DNA from: Streptomyces sp. Act143
GTDB taxonomy: Bacteria > Actinomycetota > Actinomycetes > Streptomycetales > Streptomycetaceae
Assembly (NCBI RefSeq): GCF_003143935.1
Contig: NZ_QFRX01000001.1
Coordinates: forward strand, 1,250,071 to 1,314,070
Length of the DNA stretch: 64,000 bases
Direction: 5' to 3'
The stretch's first letter is position 1. Each line of letters starts with the position of its first letter. Below, piece by piece: positions 8,826 through 17,681 of the stretch. The position numbers were made by a program, and so were the translations under genes. The notes under the pieces were generated by a model, which worked only from the letters and a program-made list of their open reading frames with translations, did not search any database and was not told the DNA's origin.

Positions 8826-9521
8826 TCAGCCCAGCTTCTTCAGCAGCTCGTCGGCGAGCGGCGCGGAGGAGGCCGGGTTCTGGCCGGTGACGAGGTTGCG
8901 GTCGACGACGACCTTCGGGGTCCACGGCTCACCCACCTCGACCTGCACGCCCGCCTCGGTCAGCCGGTCCTGGAGCAGCCACTTGGCCCGGTCGGCGAGG
9001 CCGCCCTGGATCTCCTCGGCGTTGGTGAACGCGGCCACCCGGTAGCCCGAGAAGGAGTTGGTGCCGTCGTCCTTGACCGCGGCGAGCAGCGCGGCCGGGC
9101 CGTGGCAGACCACGCCGAGCGGCTTGCCCGACTCCAGGGCGAGGGTGAGCAGCTTGCCGGAGTCGGCGTCGACGGCCAGGTCCTCCATGGGGCCGTGGCC
9201 GCCCGGGTAGAAGACGGCGGCGTAGTCGTCGAGGTCGACGTCCGCGAGCTTGACCGGCTGCTGGAGCTCGGTCATCGCGGCGAGCGCGGCGGCGGTCCGG
9301 TCGGCGCCTTCCTGGCCGCCGTTGAACTCGGGCGCGAGGCTGCCCTGGTCGACCGGGGGGACGACACCGCCGGGAGTGGCCACGACGACCTCGTGACCGG
9401 CGGCCTTGACGGCCTGGTACGGGGCGACGGCCTCCTCGGCCCAGAAGCCGGTGGGGTGCGGGGTGCCGTCCGCGAGGGTCCAGTGGTCGGCGCCGGTCAT
9501 CACGAAGAGGATCTTTGACAT
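8826..9521 (-). CDS. DJ-1/PfpI superfamily protein (Hsp31/glyoxalase III-like)
   Basis: 231 residues from MSKILFVMTG; the longer frame to 9713 overlaps the LysR gene and is rejected. The class I glutamine-amidotransferase-like fold is recognisable, with the nucleophile elbow VCHGPAALL carrying the catalytic cysteine, preceded by AVFYPGGHGPMEDL. An insert region with TGFWAEEAVAPYQ places it with the Hsp31-like group, whose members act as glutathione-independent glyoxalases or deglycases and protein chaperones. Cytoplasmic. It is divergent from a LysR regulator only 49 bases away, which probably controls it in response to an electrophile or redox signal. Confidence 0.9.
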   Translation of the reverse strand: MSKILFVMTGADHWTLADGTPHPTGFWAEEAVAPYQAVKAAGHEVVVATPGGVVPPVDQGSLAPEFNGGQEGADRTAAALAAMTELQQPVKLADVDLDDYAAVFYPGGHGPMEDLAVDADSGKLLTLALESGKPLGVVCHGPAALLAAVKDDGTNSFSGYRVAAFTNAEEIQGGLADRAKWLLQDRLTEAGVQVEVGEPWTPKVVVDRNLVTGQNPASSAPLADELLKKLG

Positions 9522-9570
9522 GGTTCGAACGTAGGTCGTCCACTCATAGAAATCCAATAGGCTCATATAT

Positions 9571-10515
9571 ATGAGAGATAGGGAAACCAATGTCCACCCG
9601 GTCGGAGGCCCGCTGGACCTGAACCTGCTGCGCACCTTCCTGACCGTGTACCGCACCGGCTCCTTCACCGCCGCCGCCCGCCTCCTCGGCCTGTCCCAGC
9701 CGACGGTGACCACGCAGATCCGGGCCTTGGAGCGGCAGCTGGACCGGGAGCTGTTCGAGCGGCTGGCCCGCGGGGTGGCGCCCGCGCCCTACGCGGACGA
9801 GCTGGCCGCCCGGATCGTCGAGCCCCTGGACTCGCTGGCCTCGGTGGCGCGACCCGACGACGACACCCCGGCCGAGCCCGTGCACCTCGCCGGACCGGCC
9901 GAGTACCTGGCCCGTTCCGTCCTGCCGGGCATCGCGCCGCTCGTGGAACGGGGCGTACGGCTGCGCGTCACGCCCGGGCTGACCGAGCCGCTCCTGGAGG
10001 ATCTGCGTGCGGGCCGGCACGACCTGGTGATCGCCACGTTCCGGCCGCGCGGCCGGACCCTGACCTCCGTGCCGCTGAACGACGAGGAGTTCGTGCTGGT
10101 CGCCGGGCCCGCCTGGGCGGAGCGGATCGGCGGAGCGGGCCGGATCGCGGCGGAGGGGGCCGCCGCCCTGCACGGTGTCCCCCTGGTCGCGTACGCCGAG
10201 GACCTGCCCATCGTGCGCCGCTACTGGCGGCATGTGTTCGGCAAGCGCCTGGTGTGCCAGCCCGCGGTGACGATGCCCGACCTGACCGCGGTGCGGGCGG
10301 CGGTCGCGGGCGGTACGGGCTTCTCGGTGCTCCCCCGCTACCTCTGCGCCGACGAGCTGGCGTCCGGCGCGCTGGTCCTGCTGCACGACCCGGACGACCC
10401 GCCCATCAACACCGGCTTCCTGGTGCAGCGCCCCGGCGTCTCGGGCAACCCGCACGTGGCCGTCGTACGCGACCATCTGCTGAGGGCAGCCCGGGAGCAG
10501 CAGCCGAACCCCTGA
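9571..10515 (+). CDS. LysR family transcriptional regulator
   Basis: 314 residues. The N-terminal winged helix (residues about 16-75) has LDLNLLRTFLTVYRTGSF, TAAARLLGLSQPTVTTQIRA and LERQLDRELFERL. The C-terminal part is a LysR substrate-binding domain, with an effector pocket that cannot be assigned. It is divergent from the DJ-1-like gene. The 49-base gap contains CTCATA twice (9543 and 9562) and an imperfect dyad around ATAGAAATCCAATAGG, typical of LysR promoters that overlap both starts. It probably regulates both genes. Confidence 0.92.
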   Translation: MRDRETNVHPVGGPLDLNLLRTFLTVYRTGSFTAAARLLGLSQPTVTTQIRALERQLDRELFERLARGVAPAPYADELAARIVEPLDSLASVARPDDDTPAEPVHLAGPAEYLARSVLPGIAPLVERGVRLRVTPGLTEPLLEDLRAGRHDLVIATFRPRGRTLTSVPLNDEEFVLVAGPAWAERIGGAGRIAAEGAAALHGVPLVAYAEDLPIVRRYWRHVFGKRLVCQPAVTMPDLTAVRAAVAGGTGFSVLPRYLCADELASGALVLLHDPDDPPINTGFLVQRPGVSGNPHVAVVRDHLLRAAREQQPNP

Positions 10516-10518
10516 TCT

Positions 10519-11475
10519 TCAGGGCTTCAGGAAGGACGAGCGCGCGCCTTCGAGGGTGGCGTCCATCCGGGCCGCCTGCCCCTGAGTGAACATGAACATG
10601 CCCGCGTCGTCCGTGTAGTCCATGTAGTTCACGAACATGTCCCCGTCGGGCGCGTTGTTGCACGTCACATGCGGGAACGCGGGCATGCCGAAGTTGGGGC
10701 CGCCGGCGTTGGGGGTGTCCGCGACGAAGTCGCTGCCGCTGCAGCCCTGGCCGTCGTCGCCCCAGATGTGGAACAGGTTGAGCCAGTGGCCGACTTCGTG
10801 GGTCGCGGTCCGGCCCAGGTTGAACGGCGCCCGCGCCGTCCCCGTCGTACCGAAGAAGCCGTGGCCGATGACCACGCCGTCCGTCTCGGCGGGCCCGCCC
10901 GGGAACTGGGCGTAGCCGAGGATCTCCCCGAGGCCGGGGTCGGGGTCCTGGATGCGCGGGGCGACCCAGAGGTTGAGGTACTGGTCGGCGGGCCAGGCGT
11001 CGTGGCCGCCGCTCGACGCGAACTTGATCGCGTCGTCCGTGCCGAAGGTGTCCGTCGCGGTCTCGGTGCGGGTGATCCCGCTGGTGGGCCCGCCGGAGGG
11101 GTCCTGAGTGGCGAGCGCGAACTCGATGCGGCAGTCGGCGGTGAGCGACTGCCAGACCGCGGGGACCTCGGAGACATCCGGGTTGAGCATCCGGTAGTCC
11201 TGGTTCAGGACCTCGATCTGGCTCGCGATCTGCGCGTCGTCGATGTTCTGCTCGGGCGTGTGGTGGACGACGTGCACGACCACCGGGATCACCGTCACAC
11301 CGACGCGGGCCGAGGTCTGCAGGCCGGTCTCGAAGGCGAAGGCCCGGTTCTCCACCGCGTCCCGCGCGAGAGCGTAGGCGGGGTTCTCGGTCAGCAGCCG
11401 CCGGTGGACCGGCATCGTGCCGCAGACGCGGCGGGCCGGGGCGGGGGTGGTCTCGTCGGTCTCGATCTCGGGCAC
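10519..11475 (-). CDS. Zinc metalloprotease, pappalysin/M43 family
   Basis: About 318 residues if the GTG at 11475 is used. The catalytic metzincin signature [11 protein letters not shown] is present, followed by the Met-turn VNYMDY; cysteines around CSGSD and CNNAP could form disulfides. Upstream, [21 protein letters not shown] and [10 protein letters not shown] are typical of bacterial M43B zinc endopeptidases. No standard signal peptide is visible from this start, although the family is usually exported; an in-frame extension reaches 11655 but reads as non-coding. The start is therefore uncertain. The gene is convergent with the LysR gene with only 3 bases between the stops. Confidence 0.85.
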   Translation of the reverse strand: MPEIETDETTPAPARRVCGTMPVHRRLLTENPAYALARDAVENRAFAFETGLQTSARVGVTVIPVVVHVVHHTPEQNIDDAQIASQIEVLNQDYRMLNPDVSEVPAVWQSLTADCRIEFALATQDPSGGPTSGITRTETATDTFGTDDAIKFASSGGHDAWPADQYLNLWVAPRIQDPDPGLGEILGYAQFPGGPAETDGVVIGHGFFGTTGTARAPFNLGRTATHEVGHWLNLFHIWGDDGQGCSGSDFVADTPNAGGPNFGMPAFPHVTCNNAPDGDMFVNYMDYTDDAGMFMFTQGQAARMDATLEGARSSFLKP

Positions 11476-11675
11476 GCTGCACCGCCTGACGATGGCCGCG
11501 CCTGCGGGGCGCGGAGGTGAGGGTGGAACGGGCCCGTTGAGGATTACGGTAGGGCGATCGCACGGACGCGGTAAGCCGAATCCCGGAATCCGCAGTAAGT
11601 ACGGCGTTGCATTCCGTATCGGGTCAACTGGACAGGTTTCCTGCTCAACATGCACGGAACAGGAGGTGACCGGCG

Positions 11676-12014
11676 ATGAGCGGTCCGCCGCCGGAACTGA
11701 TCGGGACGTGGGTCCATGCGTACGAGGAGGACTCCCCCGGCGTGACGGTGTACCGCCCGGCCGGGTACCCGCTGCCGCCCGCGCGGGGTCGCCGGGGATT
11801 GGAGTTCGCCGCGGACGGCACGTACGTCGAGCACCTCATCGGACGCGGCGACACTCCGGGCCGGCGCACCGGCCGGTGGACGTCGGCGGACCCGGAGGGC
11901 CGTCGGCTGGCGCTGAGCCTCCCCGACACGGAGCAGCGCCGGCTGGAGATACTCCATGTCGACGGGCAGATCCTCAAGGTACGGGCTTCGGACGGAGGGC
12001 ATCTTGTTCCGTAG
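11676..12014 (+). CDS. Small conserved-type protein of unknown function (112 aa)
   Basis: The start has a strong GGAGGTGA 8 bases upstream of ATG. The protein is short and soluble with no signal peptide; the pattern [54 protein letters not shown] resembles the small lipocalin-like/beta-barrel proteins common in actinobacteria, in which each strand pair is a 'display a value and compare' repeat. No catalytic residues can be assigned. It is followed 25 bases later by a lipoprotein gene on the same strand, with which it may be co-transcribed. Confidence 0.7.
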   Translation: MSGPPPELIGTWVHAYEEDSPGVTVYRPAGYPLPPARGRRGLEFAADGTYVEHLIGRGDTPGRRTGRWTSADPEGRRLALSLPDTEQRRLEILHVDGQILKVRASDGGHLVP

Positions 12015-12030
12015 CGGTGCGGTGGAGACG

Positions 12031-12096
12031 GTCGGTGCGATGCGCGGACATGCCGTGGCGGCGGTCGGTGCGGTGCGCGGACATGCCGTGGCGGTA
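12031..12096 (+). repeat. 33-bp in-frame tandem duplication in the lipoprotein signal peptide
   Basis: GTCGGTGCG(A/G)TGCGCGGACA... occurs at 12031 and 12064 with only a few mismatches at position 10 and the last two bases. It encodes VGAMRGHAVAA then VGAVRGHAVAV and duplicates the start codon and n-region. Confidence 0.85.
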
Positions 12097-12618
12097 GCGG
12101 TGGCGGTGGTCGGCGCGGTCACGCTCGTCGGTTGCGGCACGGAAGGGAGTGGCGGTTCGGCTCCGCATGGCTCGGGAGTGACGGCCGAGGCCTCGGCTTC
12201 GACACCGTCGCCCGCGCCGAAGCCGCCGCGGTCCCCCACCTCTGCACCCGCCCCCACCCCCACCCCGGTCCCCGTCACCAGCCCCGGCCAGCAGCTCGTG
12301 TCCCTGAGCATCAGCGGTGGCTTCGCCGGCGTCTCCCAGCAGGTGGTGCTGCGCGGCGACGGCACCGTCCACGCCCGTGACAACGGCAGGACCGCGGTGC
12401 ACCGTCTCAGCGCGGCCGAGTTCCGCGAGCTGCGGACGCTGCTCGGCGATCCGGCACTGGACGAGGTCCCGGACTTCACGGTGAACACCGGCGCTGCGGA
12501 CCTGTTCCAGTACGAGCTCCGCTTCGACGACCGCACGGTCGTCACCGACCGCTCCGCCGCGCATCCCGCCCTCGACCGCCTCATCGACGCCCTGAGCGAG
12601 TTTCTGCCGAAGAGCTGA
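12040..12618 (+). CDS. Secreted lipoprotein of unknown function
   Basis: 192 residues from MRGHAVAAVG. A signal peptide of 20-odd residues ends in the lipobox TLVGC, so the mature protein is lipid-anchored outside the membrane. A Pro/Ser/Thr-rich linker (about residues 40-80) leads to a compact domain containing LVSLSISGGFAGVSQQVVL, FRELRTLLGDPAL and TVVTDRSAAHPALDRLIDAL, a pattern seen in protealysin-inhibitor-like domains; I treat that as a weak resemblance. The signal peptide contains an 11-codon tandem duplication, so the GTG at 12073 in the second copy is an alternative start. Confidence 0.7.
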   Translation: MRGHAVAAVGAVRGHAVAVAVAVVGAVTLVGCGTEGSGGSAPHGSGVTAEASASTPSPAPKPPRSPTSAPAPTPTPVPVTSPGQQLVSLSISGGFAGVSQQVVLRGDGTVHARDNGRTAVHRLSAAEFRELRTLLGDPALDEVPDFTVNTGAADLFQYELRFDDRTVVTDRSAAHPALDRLIDALSEFLPKS

Positions 12619-12746
12619 CGGCGTGCTCCCGCCTCGGTACGCAGACCAACTCCCGCCGCTTGAGGCGGCATTGACGGCCGACGCCGAACAGCGTCACGGT
12701 GATGGTGCGTCAGACACGGTCTGCCAGAGAACTCCGGAGGGCGTCC

Positions 12747-13967
12747 ATGACTTCAGCGTCGACACCCCGCTCCGAATCCGACCACGTCCCCGTCCCCGGC
12801 CTCGACCCCGACCCCGACTCCGATTCCCAACTCCTGGCCCGGGTAAGGGAGATCCGTCCGCTGATCGAGGCCCACGCGCTGCGTACCGAGCAGCGCCGGA
12901 GGGTGACGGCCGAGGTCGTCGCGGCGCTCACGGAGGCCGGCGTCTACCGGATGAACGTCCCCCGGCGGTACGGCGGTTACCAGACGCGACCGCGCACCCA
13001 GGTCGACACGCTGGCCGAGGTGGCGGGGGCGTGCGGTTCGGCCGGGTTCACGGCCCTGATCCAGGCCGGCTGCGCGTTCATCGCCGCACTCTTCCCCGAC
13101 CAGGCGCAGGACGAGATCTTCACAAGCCCCGATGTCCGGGTCGGCGGCACGCTCGTGCCGGACGCCACCGCCGTCGCGGTGGACGGGGGCTATCTGGTCA
13201 ACGGCACCTCGGGCTTCGCCACCGGCTGCCAGGACGCCGACTGGCATCTGCTGACGGTCCGGGTCGAGTCGGACGAGGGTCCCCCCGAGGTGCTGTGGAC
13301 GGCCGTGCCCATGTCGGAGCTGGAGATCCTGGACGACTGGCACGTCTCCGGGCTGGCCGGCTCCGGCAGCAACAGCGTCGTCGCCCATGACGTCCTCGTG
13401 CCCGCGCACCGCGTCCTGCCCGTCCAACCGCTGCTGGCGGGCGAGTTCCCCTCGAAGGCGAACGCGGACGACCCCTTCTACCGGGTGCCCGTCCTGCTGA
13501 TGTTCTGCGCGTGGACGGCCCCGCACGCGCTCGGTGTGGCCCGCGCCTCCCTGGCGGGGTTCCGGGACCGCATCCACCGGCGGGGCATCACGTACACGTT
13601 CCATGCGCGGCAGCACGAGGCGGCCGTGACGCATCTCCAGACCGCCGAGGCGGCGATGAAGATCTCCTGCGCGGAGCTGCTGACGGACGACTTCGTCGCG
13701 CGGATCGAGGCCGGGGAGCCGTTCACGCCGGAGGAGCGCGCGAAGATCCGGGCGCAGACCGGTTATGTGGCGCGACTGTGCAAGGAGGCCGTAGATCTCG
13801 TCGCCTCCGCCTCCGGAGCGTCCTCGCTGCGCCTGGAGGTGCCGGTGCAGCGGGCGGTACGCGACCTGCACGCTCTGAACCTGCACTCCTTCGTCAATCC
13901 GACGACCAATCTGGAGCTGTACGGGCGGGTGCTGTCCGGGCTGGACGCGGGGACGCCGTTCCTCTGA
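12747..13967 (+). CDS. Acyl-CoA dehydrogenase-fold flavin monooxygenase (HsaA/HpaB-like)
   Basis: 406 residues from MTSASTPRSE, with GGAGG 6 bases upstream; an upstream ATG at 12699 lacks a site. The acyl-CoA dehydrogenase fold is visible: helical N-domain (VYRMNVPRRYGGYQT), beta domain with GGTLVPDATAV, NGTSGFATG and GLAGSGSNSVVAHDV, and C-terminal helical domain with HEAAVTHLQTAEAAM. Retention of the hydroxylase-type segments without the acyl-CoA dehydrogenase catalytic Glu motif fits the class D two-component monooxygenases that use FMNH2 or FADH2 from a separate reductase to hydroxylate aromatic or related substrates. No flavin reductase is adjacent. Substrate unknown. Confidence 0.8.
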   Translation: MTSASTPRSESDHVPVPGLDPDPDSDSQLLARVREIRPLIEAHALRTEQRRRVTAEVVAALTEAGVYRMNVPRRYGGYQTRPRTQVDTLAEVAGACGSAGFTALIQAGCAFIAALFPDQAQDEIFTSPDVRVGGTLVPDATAVAVDGGYLVNGTSGFATGCQDADWHLLTVRVESDEGPPEVLWTAVPMSELEILDDWHVSGLAGSGSNSVVAHDVLVPAHRVLPVQPLLAGEFPSKANADDPFYRVPVLLMFCAWTAPHALGVARASLAGFRDRIHRRGITYTFHARQHEAAVTHLQTAEAAMKISCAELLTDDFVARIEAGEPFTPEERAKIRAQTGYVARLCKEAVDLVASASGASSLRLEVPVQRAVRDLHALNLHSFVNPTTNLELYGRVLSGLDAGTPFL

Positions 13968-14068
13968 GCCGGAGGCAGTCGTGCCGGTGAGCCCAGGCAC
14001 TCGCGCCACTCTCACCGCTGAGCCGCAGGCCCTCGCGCTCCGCTGGAGAGGTGATCCAGACCACGAGG

Positions 14069-14133
14069 GAAACGATGCCGTTTCTCTGGCGGCGGGACTA
14101 TGCTGACCCCAAGCGAACGAAACCGTTTCGTTC
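14069..14133. promoter_or_regulatory. Two palindromes flanking the response-regulator promoter
   Basis: GAAACG-ATGC-CGTTTC (14069-14084) and GAACGAAAC-C-GTTTCGTTC (14115-14133, 9-bp perfect arms) share the GAAACG/CGTTTC core and lie about 48 bp apart centre to centre. A TATGCT -10-like hexamer (14099-14104) sits between them, and the second palindrome ends just before the ribosome site of the response-regulator gene. This is the geometry of a looped or double operator. Confidence 0.6.
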
Positions 14134-14146
14134 AGGAGGGTCGCCC

Positions 14147-14848
14147 ATGACCTCTGTCCTCATCGTCAGCAGCCAGTCGCTCCAGCGTCTCGGCCTGCGC
14201 ATGCTCCTGACGGACCAGCCCGACCTGACCGTCTCCGGCGAGGCGACCACCGGCGCCGAGGCGCTCCGCCTGAGTGCCGCGCTGCGCCCGGACGTCGTGC
14301 TGCTGGACGGCCGCGTCCAGGACACCGACGGCACCGATGTCATCCGCCGGATCACCCATCCCCCGGCCTTCGCGGCCTCCCCCGGCCTCTCCGAGGCGGC
14401 GGCTCGCCCGCCGCGCGTGCTCGTGCTGACGCCCGACACCCACGAGCAGTCCGCCTACGCCGCGCTGCGGGCCGGAGCCGGCGGTTTCGTCCTGGAGAGC
14501 GCCGCCCCCGAGGAACTCGTCGCGGCGATCCGGGTCGTGGCCGTCGGGGACGCCGTCATCACCCCGAATCTGACCCGCGCCCTCATCGACACCGTCCGGC
14601 AGCAGCAGCAGCCGGTCCGTCCCGCCACGACCGGGGTCGGCCTGGACACGCTCACCGAGCGGGAACGCGACGTCCTGACCGCCATCGCCTCCGGCTGGTC
14701 CAATGCGGAGATCGCGGAGCGGCTGAACATCGCCCCGACGACCGTGAAGTCCCACGTCAGCCACATCCTCGCCAAGATCGGGGCACGCGCCCGCGTGCAC
14801 GCGGTGGTCTTCGCCTACGAGACGGGCCTGGTACGGCCCGCCGCCTGA
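14147..14848 (+). CDS. Orphan NarL/LuxR-type response regulator with degenerate receiver
   Basis: 233 residues from MTSVLIVSSQ, GGAGG 7 bases upstream. The N-terminal receiver keeps the phospho-acceptor aspartate (D54 in VLLDGRV) and switch Thr (T95), but the acidic pair that binds Mg2+ is Ser8-Ser9 (VSSQ in place of V-D-D) and the invariant lysine is Glu117 (FVLESAAPEEL in place of FVLKD). A 15-20 residue insertion sits between beta-3 and beta-4. The C-terminal LuxR HTH is intact: LTERERDVLTAIASG, NAEIAERLNIAPTTVKSHV. No histidine kinase is nearby. It is likely to work without phosphorylation, as known for atypical NarL-family regulators of secondary metabolism. Flanking palindromes suggest autoregulation. 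Confidence 0.9.
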   Translation: MTSVLIVSSQSLQRLGLRMLLTDQPDLTVSGEATTGAEALRLSAALRPDVVLLDGRVQDTDGTDVIRRITHPPAFAASPGLSEAAARPPRVLVLTPDTHEQSAYAALRAGAGGFVLESAAPEELVAAIRVVAVGDAVITPNLTRALIDTVRQQQQPVRPATTGVGLDTLTERERDVLTAIASGWSNAEIAERLNIAPTTVKSHVSHILAKIGARARVHAVVFAYETGLVRPAA

Positions 14849-14908
14849 GGGTGCGCGGGCCTCTCGCCACGGAGGTTTGAGCCACCGAGAAGTGGTCAGG
14901 CGCGAGGG

Positions 14909-16009
14909 ATGTCCCAGCCTCCCTCCGCCGCGGTCCCGCCACCCACGCCCGACCGGAGAGCGGCCCCGCGTCCCGCCCCGGCCGGGAAACGCGACGCGTT
15001 CTTCGACAACGCCAAGTACCTGGCCATCGTGCTGGTGGCGGTGGGCCACGGGTGGGAGCCGCTGCGCGACGGCAGCCGGACGGTCAGCGCGCTCTACATG
15101 ACCGTGTACGCCTTCCACATGCCGGCGTTCATCGTCGTGGCGGGCTATTTCTCCCGGAACTTCGACGCGAGCCCGCGGCGGCTCAGGCGGCTGGTGACCG
15201 GGGTCGCCCTCCCGTACGTCGTCTTCGAGACGGCGTACACCCTCTGGACACGCTGGACCGACGGCGCTCCGGACCGTCCGGTCAGCCTGCTGGAACCGCT
15301 GTATCTGACGTGGTTCCTGGCCGCGCTGTTCATCTGGCGGCTCACCGCCCCCGTGTGGCGGTCCGTGCGGTGGCCCCTGCCCCTCGCGCTCGGTGTCGCC
15401 GTACTGGCGAGCGTGACGCCGTCGATCGGCGAGGACCTCGACCTCCAGCGCACGCTCCAGTTCCTGCCGTACTTCGTCCTGGGCCTGTGTCTGAAACCGG
15501 ACCACTTCCGCCTGCTGCGCCGCCGTTCTGTGCGCCTCCTGGCGGTGCCGGTGTTCGCGGGCGCGCTCGGCGTGGCCTACTGGGCGGTGCCGCGGCTGAG
15601 CGGCGCCTGGTTCTACCACCGTGACAGCGCCCAGGAACTCGGGGCACCCGGCTGGTACGGCCTGTTCATGACGCCGGTCGTCTTCGCCTGCTCGACGCTG
15701 CTGGTGGCCTGCTTCCTCGCGTGGGTGCCCGGCCGCCGGACGTGGTGCACCACCCTGGGCGCGGGCACGCTGTACGGCTATCTGCTGCACGGATTCGTGG
15801 CACGGGGCGCCGCGTCCTGGGGCTGGTACGACCCCGCGCGGGCCCACGAACCGCTCGGCGCCGTCGTCGTCACGGCCGTCGCCGCGGTGATCGTGACGTT
15901 GCTGTGCACCCCGCCCGTGCGCCGGGTGTTCCGCTGCGTCATGGAGCCGGACATGGCGTGGGCCTTCGGACGCGACCGGTCACGGGAACGCGTCGCCGCA
16001 CCTGTGTGA
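14909..16009 (+). CDS. Membrane acyltransferase family 3 protein
   Basis: 366 residues with about ten membrane helices. The family opening FFDNAKYLAIVLVAVGHGWEPL contains the conserved helix-1 histidine of acyltransferase-3 enzymes, and YAFHMPAFIVVAGYFSR is the second family motif. Members transfer acyl groups, often acetyl, from the cytoplasm to extracytoplasmic sugars or lipids. A proline-rich cytoplasmic N-terminus of 25 residues precedes helix 1. No sugar-polymer genes are next to it, so the acceptor is unknown. It is convergent with the kinase gene with an 11-base gap. Confidence 0.85.
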   Translation: MSQPPSAAVPPPTPDRRAAPRPAPAGKRDAFFDNAKYLAIVLVAVGHGWEPLRDGSRTVSALYMTVYAFHMPAFIVVAGYFSRNFDASPRRLRRLVTGVALPYVVFETAYTLWTRWTDGAPDRPVSLLEPLYLTWFLAALFIWRLTAPVWRSVRWPLPLALGVAVLASVTPSIGEDLDLQRTLQFLPYFVLGLCLKPDHFRLLRRRSVRLLAVPVFAGALGVAYWAVPRLSGAWFYHRDSAQELGAPGWYGLFMTPVVFACSTLLVACFLAWVPGRRTWCTTLGAGTLYGYLLHGFVARGAASWGWYDPARAHEPLGAVVVTAVAAVIVTLLCTPPVRRVFRCVMEPDMAWAFGRDRSRERVAAPV

Positions 16010-16020
16010 GGCCCGGACCG

Positions 16021-17028
16021 TCACGGCGACGGCGGCCGGGAGGTGCCCGCGACCGTGGGCGTCGGGGTGATCTCGGGCAGGCGGGTCTCGCCGCCCGACG
16101 GGATCAGGGTGATGATCATGACGACGACCACGGCCGCGGCGACGAGCAGCACCAGCGCGACGAGCAGCCGGGAACGCACATCACGGACGGGCACGGACTC
16201 GGGGCGTGCCCTCGGACGCGTGGCGGGGCGTGCCGCCACGGCGGCCAACGCGGCCACGATCTCGTCCGCGCCCGGGCGGCGCGCCGGGTCCTTGACCAGG
16301 AGCCTGCGCAGCAGCGGTGTCAACGCGCAGTCCGGGCCCGGCAGTTCGGGTTCCTCGTAGACCACCGCGTACAGCGTCCCCGGCGTCGAAGGGCGCGCGA
16401 ACGGGGACCGGCCGGTCAGCGCCGTGCAGAGAGTGGCGCCGAGCGACCACCAGTCGGAGGCGGGGCCCGGCGCCCCTCCGGTGGCCCGCTCCGGAGGCAT
16501 GTACTCGGGGGAGCCGACGAGCAGGCCGTCCCGGGTCAGGCTCTGCGCGCCCTGTACGGCGGCGATCCCGAAGTCGGTGAGCACGACCCGGCGGCCGGGT
16601 CCCAGCAGGACGTTGCCGGGCTTGACGTCGCGGTGCAGCACCCCGGCGGCGTGCACCCGGCGCAGCGCCTCGGCGAGCGCGAGTCCGATGCGTGCCGTCT
16701 CCCGCACGCCCAGCGTCCCGTACCGGGCGACGGTCTGCTCCAGCGAGGGTGCCTCGACCAACTCCATGACGATCCACAGCCGGTCGCCCTCCTCGGCCAC
16801 GTCGTAGACGCGGACCACGCCCGGGTGGTCGATGCGTGCGCTCGCCCGTGCCTCGCGCAGCGCGCGTTCCCGGCGGGTGCGTTCGTCGGGGTCGGTGCCG
16901 GGGCCGTCGAGCCACAACTCCTTGATCGCGACCTGCCGTTCGAGCATCTCGTCGCGAGCCCGCCACACCCGTCCCATGCCTCCCTGTCCGACGCTCTCCG
17001 CAAGGCGGTAGCGGCCGGCGATGCGCAT
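16021..17028 (-). CDS. Membrane-anchored Ser/Thr protein kinase (PknB-like, no PASTA)
   Basis: 335 residues. Hanks-type kinase domain at about residues 1-265: glycine loop VGQGGMGRVW, lysine in VAIKEL, catalytic loop HRDVKPGNVLL, DFG in LTDFGIAAV, and activation-segment end GSPEYMPPE. One transmembrane helix (about residues 287-308, rich in Val/Ala/Ile) is followed by an external tail of under 30 residues without PASTA or other sensor domains. It phosphorylates proteins in the cytoplasm; the short tail gives no hint of a ligand. Start ATG is assigned from the MRIAGRYRLAESVG kinase opening. The adjacent GNAT gene lies downstream-upstream on the same strand, 132 bases away. Confidence 0.93.
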   Translation of the reverse strand: MRIAGRYRLAESVGQGGMGRVWRARDEMLERQVAIKELWLDGPGTDPDERTRRERALREARASARIDHPGVVRVYDVAEEGDRLWIVMELVEAPSLEQTVARYGTLGVRETARIGLALAEALRRVHAAGVLHRDVKPGNVLLGPGRRVVLTDFGIAAVQGAQSLTRDGLLVGSPEYMPPERATGGAPGPASDWWSLGATLCTALTGRSPFARPSTPGTLYAVVYEEPELPGPDCALTPLLRRLLVKDPARRPGADEIVAALAAVAARPATRPRARPESVPVRDVRSRLLVALVLLVAAAVVVVMIITLIPSGGETRLPEITPTPTVAGTSRPPSP

Positions 17029-17127
17029 GGGTGTCCACCTCCCCCGCCTTCCATCACAACACAGGCCGCCGGTCCACGACAGGGCACGACCGGCCGACCG
17101 CCGTACGGCCCACTGGACTCCGGTGCC

Positions 17128-17151
17128 CCGCGCGCGACGCCGGGCGCGCGG
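17128..17151 (-). terminator. Hairpin after the GNAT gene
   Basis: CCGCGCGC-N8-GCGCGCGG forms a perfect 8-bp GC stem starting 10 bases after the GNAT stop, on its transcribed side. Confidence 0.5.
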
Positions 17152-17160
17152 ACGCGCGGC

Positions 17161-17655
17161 TCAGGGGCGCCAGTACAGCGCGGGGTCGGGGTGGTCGGTG
17201 AACCCCAGGTCGCGGTAGAGGGGTTCGCCCTCGGCGGAGGCGTACAGGTCCACGCGGGCCACCTCGCGCTCCCGGAACCAGTCGAGCAACTCCCGCATGA
17301 TCGCCCGGCTGTGCCCGCGTCGCCGCTCGGCGGGGTCCGTGACGACGCCGAGGACCTGGCCGATCCGGCCGTTGAGGAGGTGCGGTCCCGGCAGGCGCTG
17401 TTCGACGACACCGATCCCGCAGGCGGCGAGGCGACCGCCCGTGCCGTCGACGACGAGGATGCGCACGGTGTCCGAGGTCAGCTTCTCGGTCAGCACCACG
17501 GCCAGTGCGTCCAGCCAACTGCCGTTCTCGGAGGGTGGGTTGAAGAAGGAGTCGTCGAGTCCGTCGAACAGCAGGGCCCGCAGGCGCAGGAGTTCGACGA
17601 GGTCGTACTCCCCCGCCCGGCGGACGGCGGAGCGGACGGCGGTGCGTTGTCCCAT
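17161..17655 (-). CDS. GNAT family N-acetyltransferase
   Basis: 164 residues. The acetyl-CoA binding region is recognisable: GQVLGVVTDPAERRRGHSRAIM (motif A with R/Q-x-x-G-x-G/A variant RRRGHS) and the C-terminal VDLYASAEGEPLYRDLGF segment typical of GNATs. It transfers acetyl from acetyl-CoA to an unknown amine. The start ATG lies 26 bases from the divergent CGNR-type gene, so the promoters overlap. Confidence 0.85.
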   Translation of the reverse strand: MGQRTAVRSAVRRAGEYDLVELLRLRALLFDGLDDSFFNPPSENGSWLDALAVVLTEKLTSDTVRILVVDGTGGRLAACGIGVVEQRLPGPHLLNGRIGQVLGVVTDPAERRRGHSRAIMRELLDWFREREVARVDLYASAEGEPLYRDLGFTDHPDPALYWRP

Positions 17656-17681
17656 GCCGACGAGCCTGATGTAATGACCTT

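Noticed and set aside
10519..11655. M43 protease starting at 11655
   Set aside because: The extra 60 residues show no export signal or protein-like character, and would span the promoter region; 11475 is preferred but uncertain.
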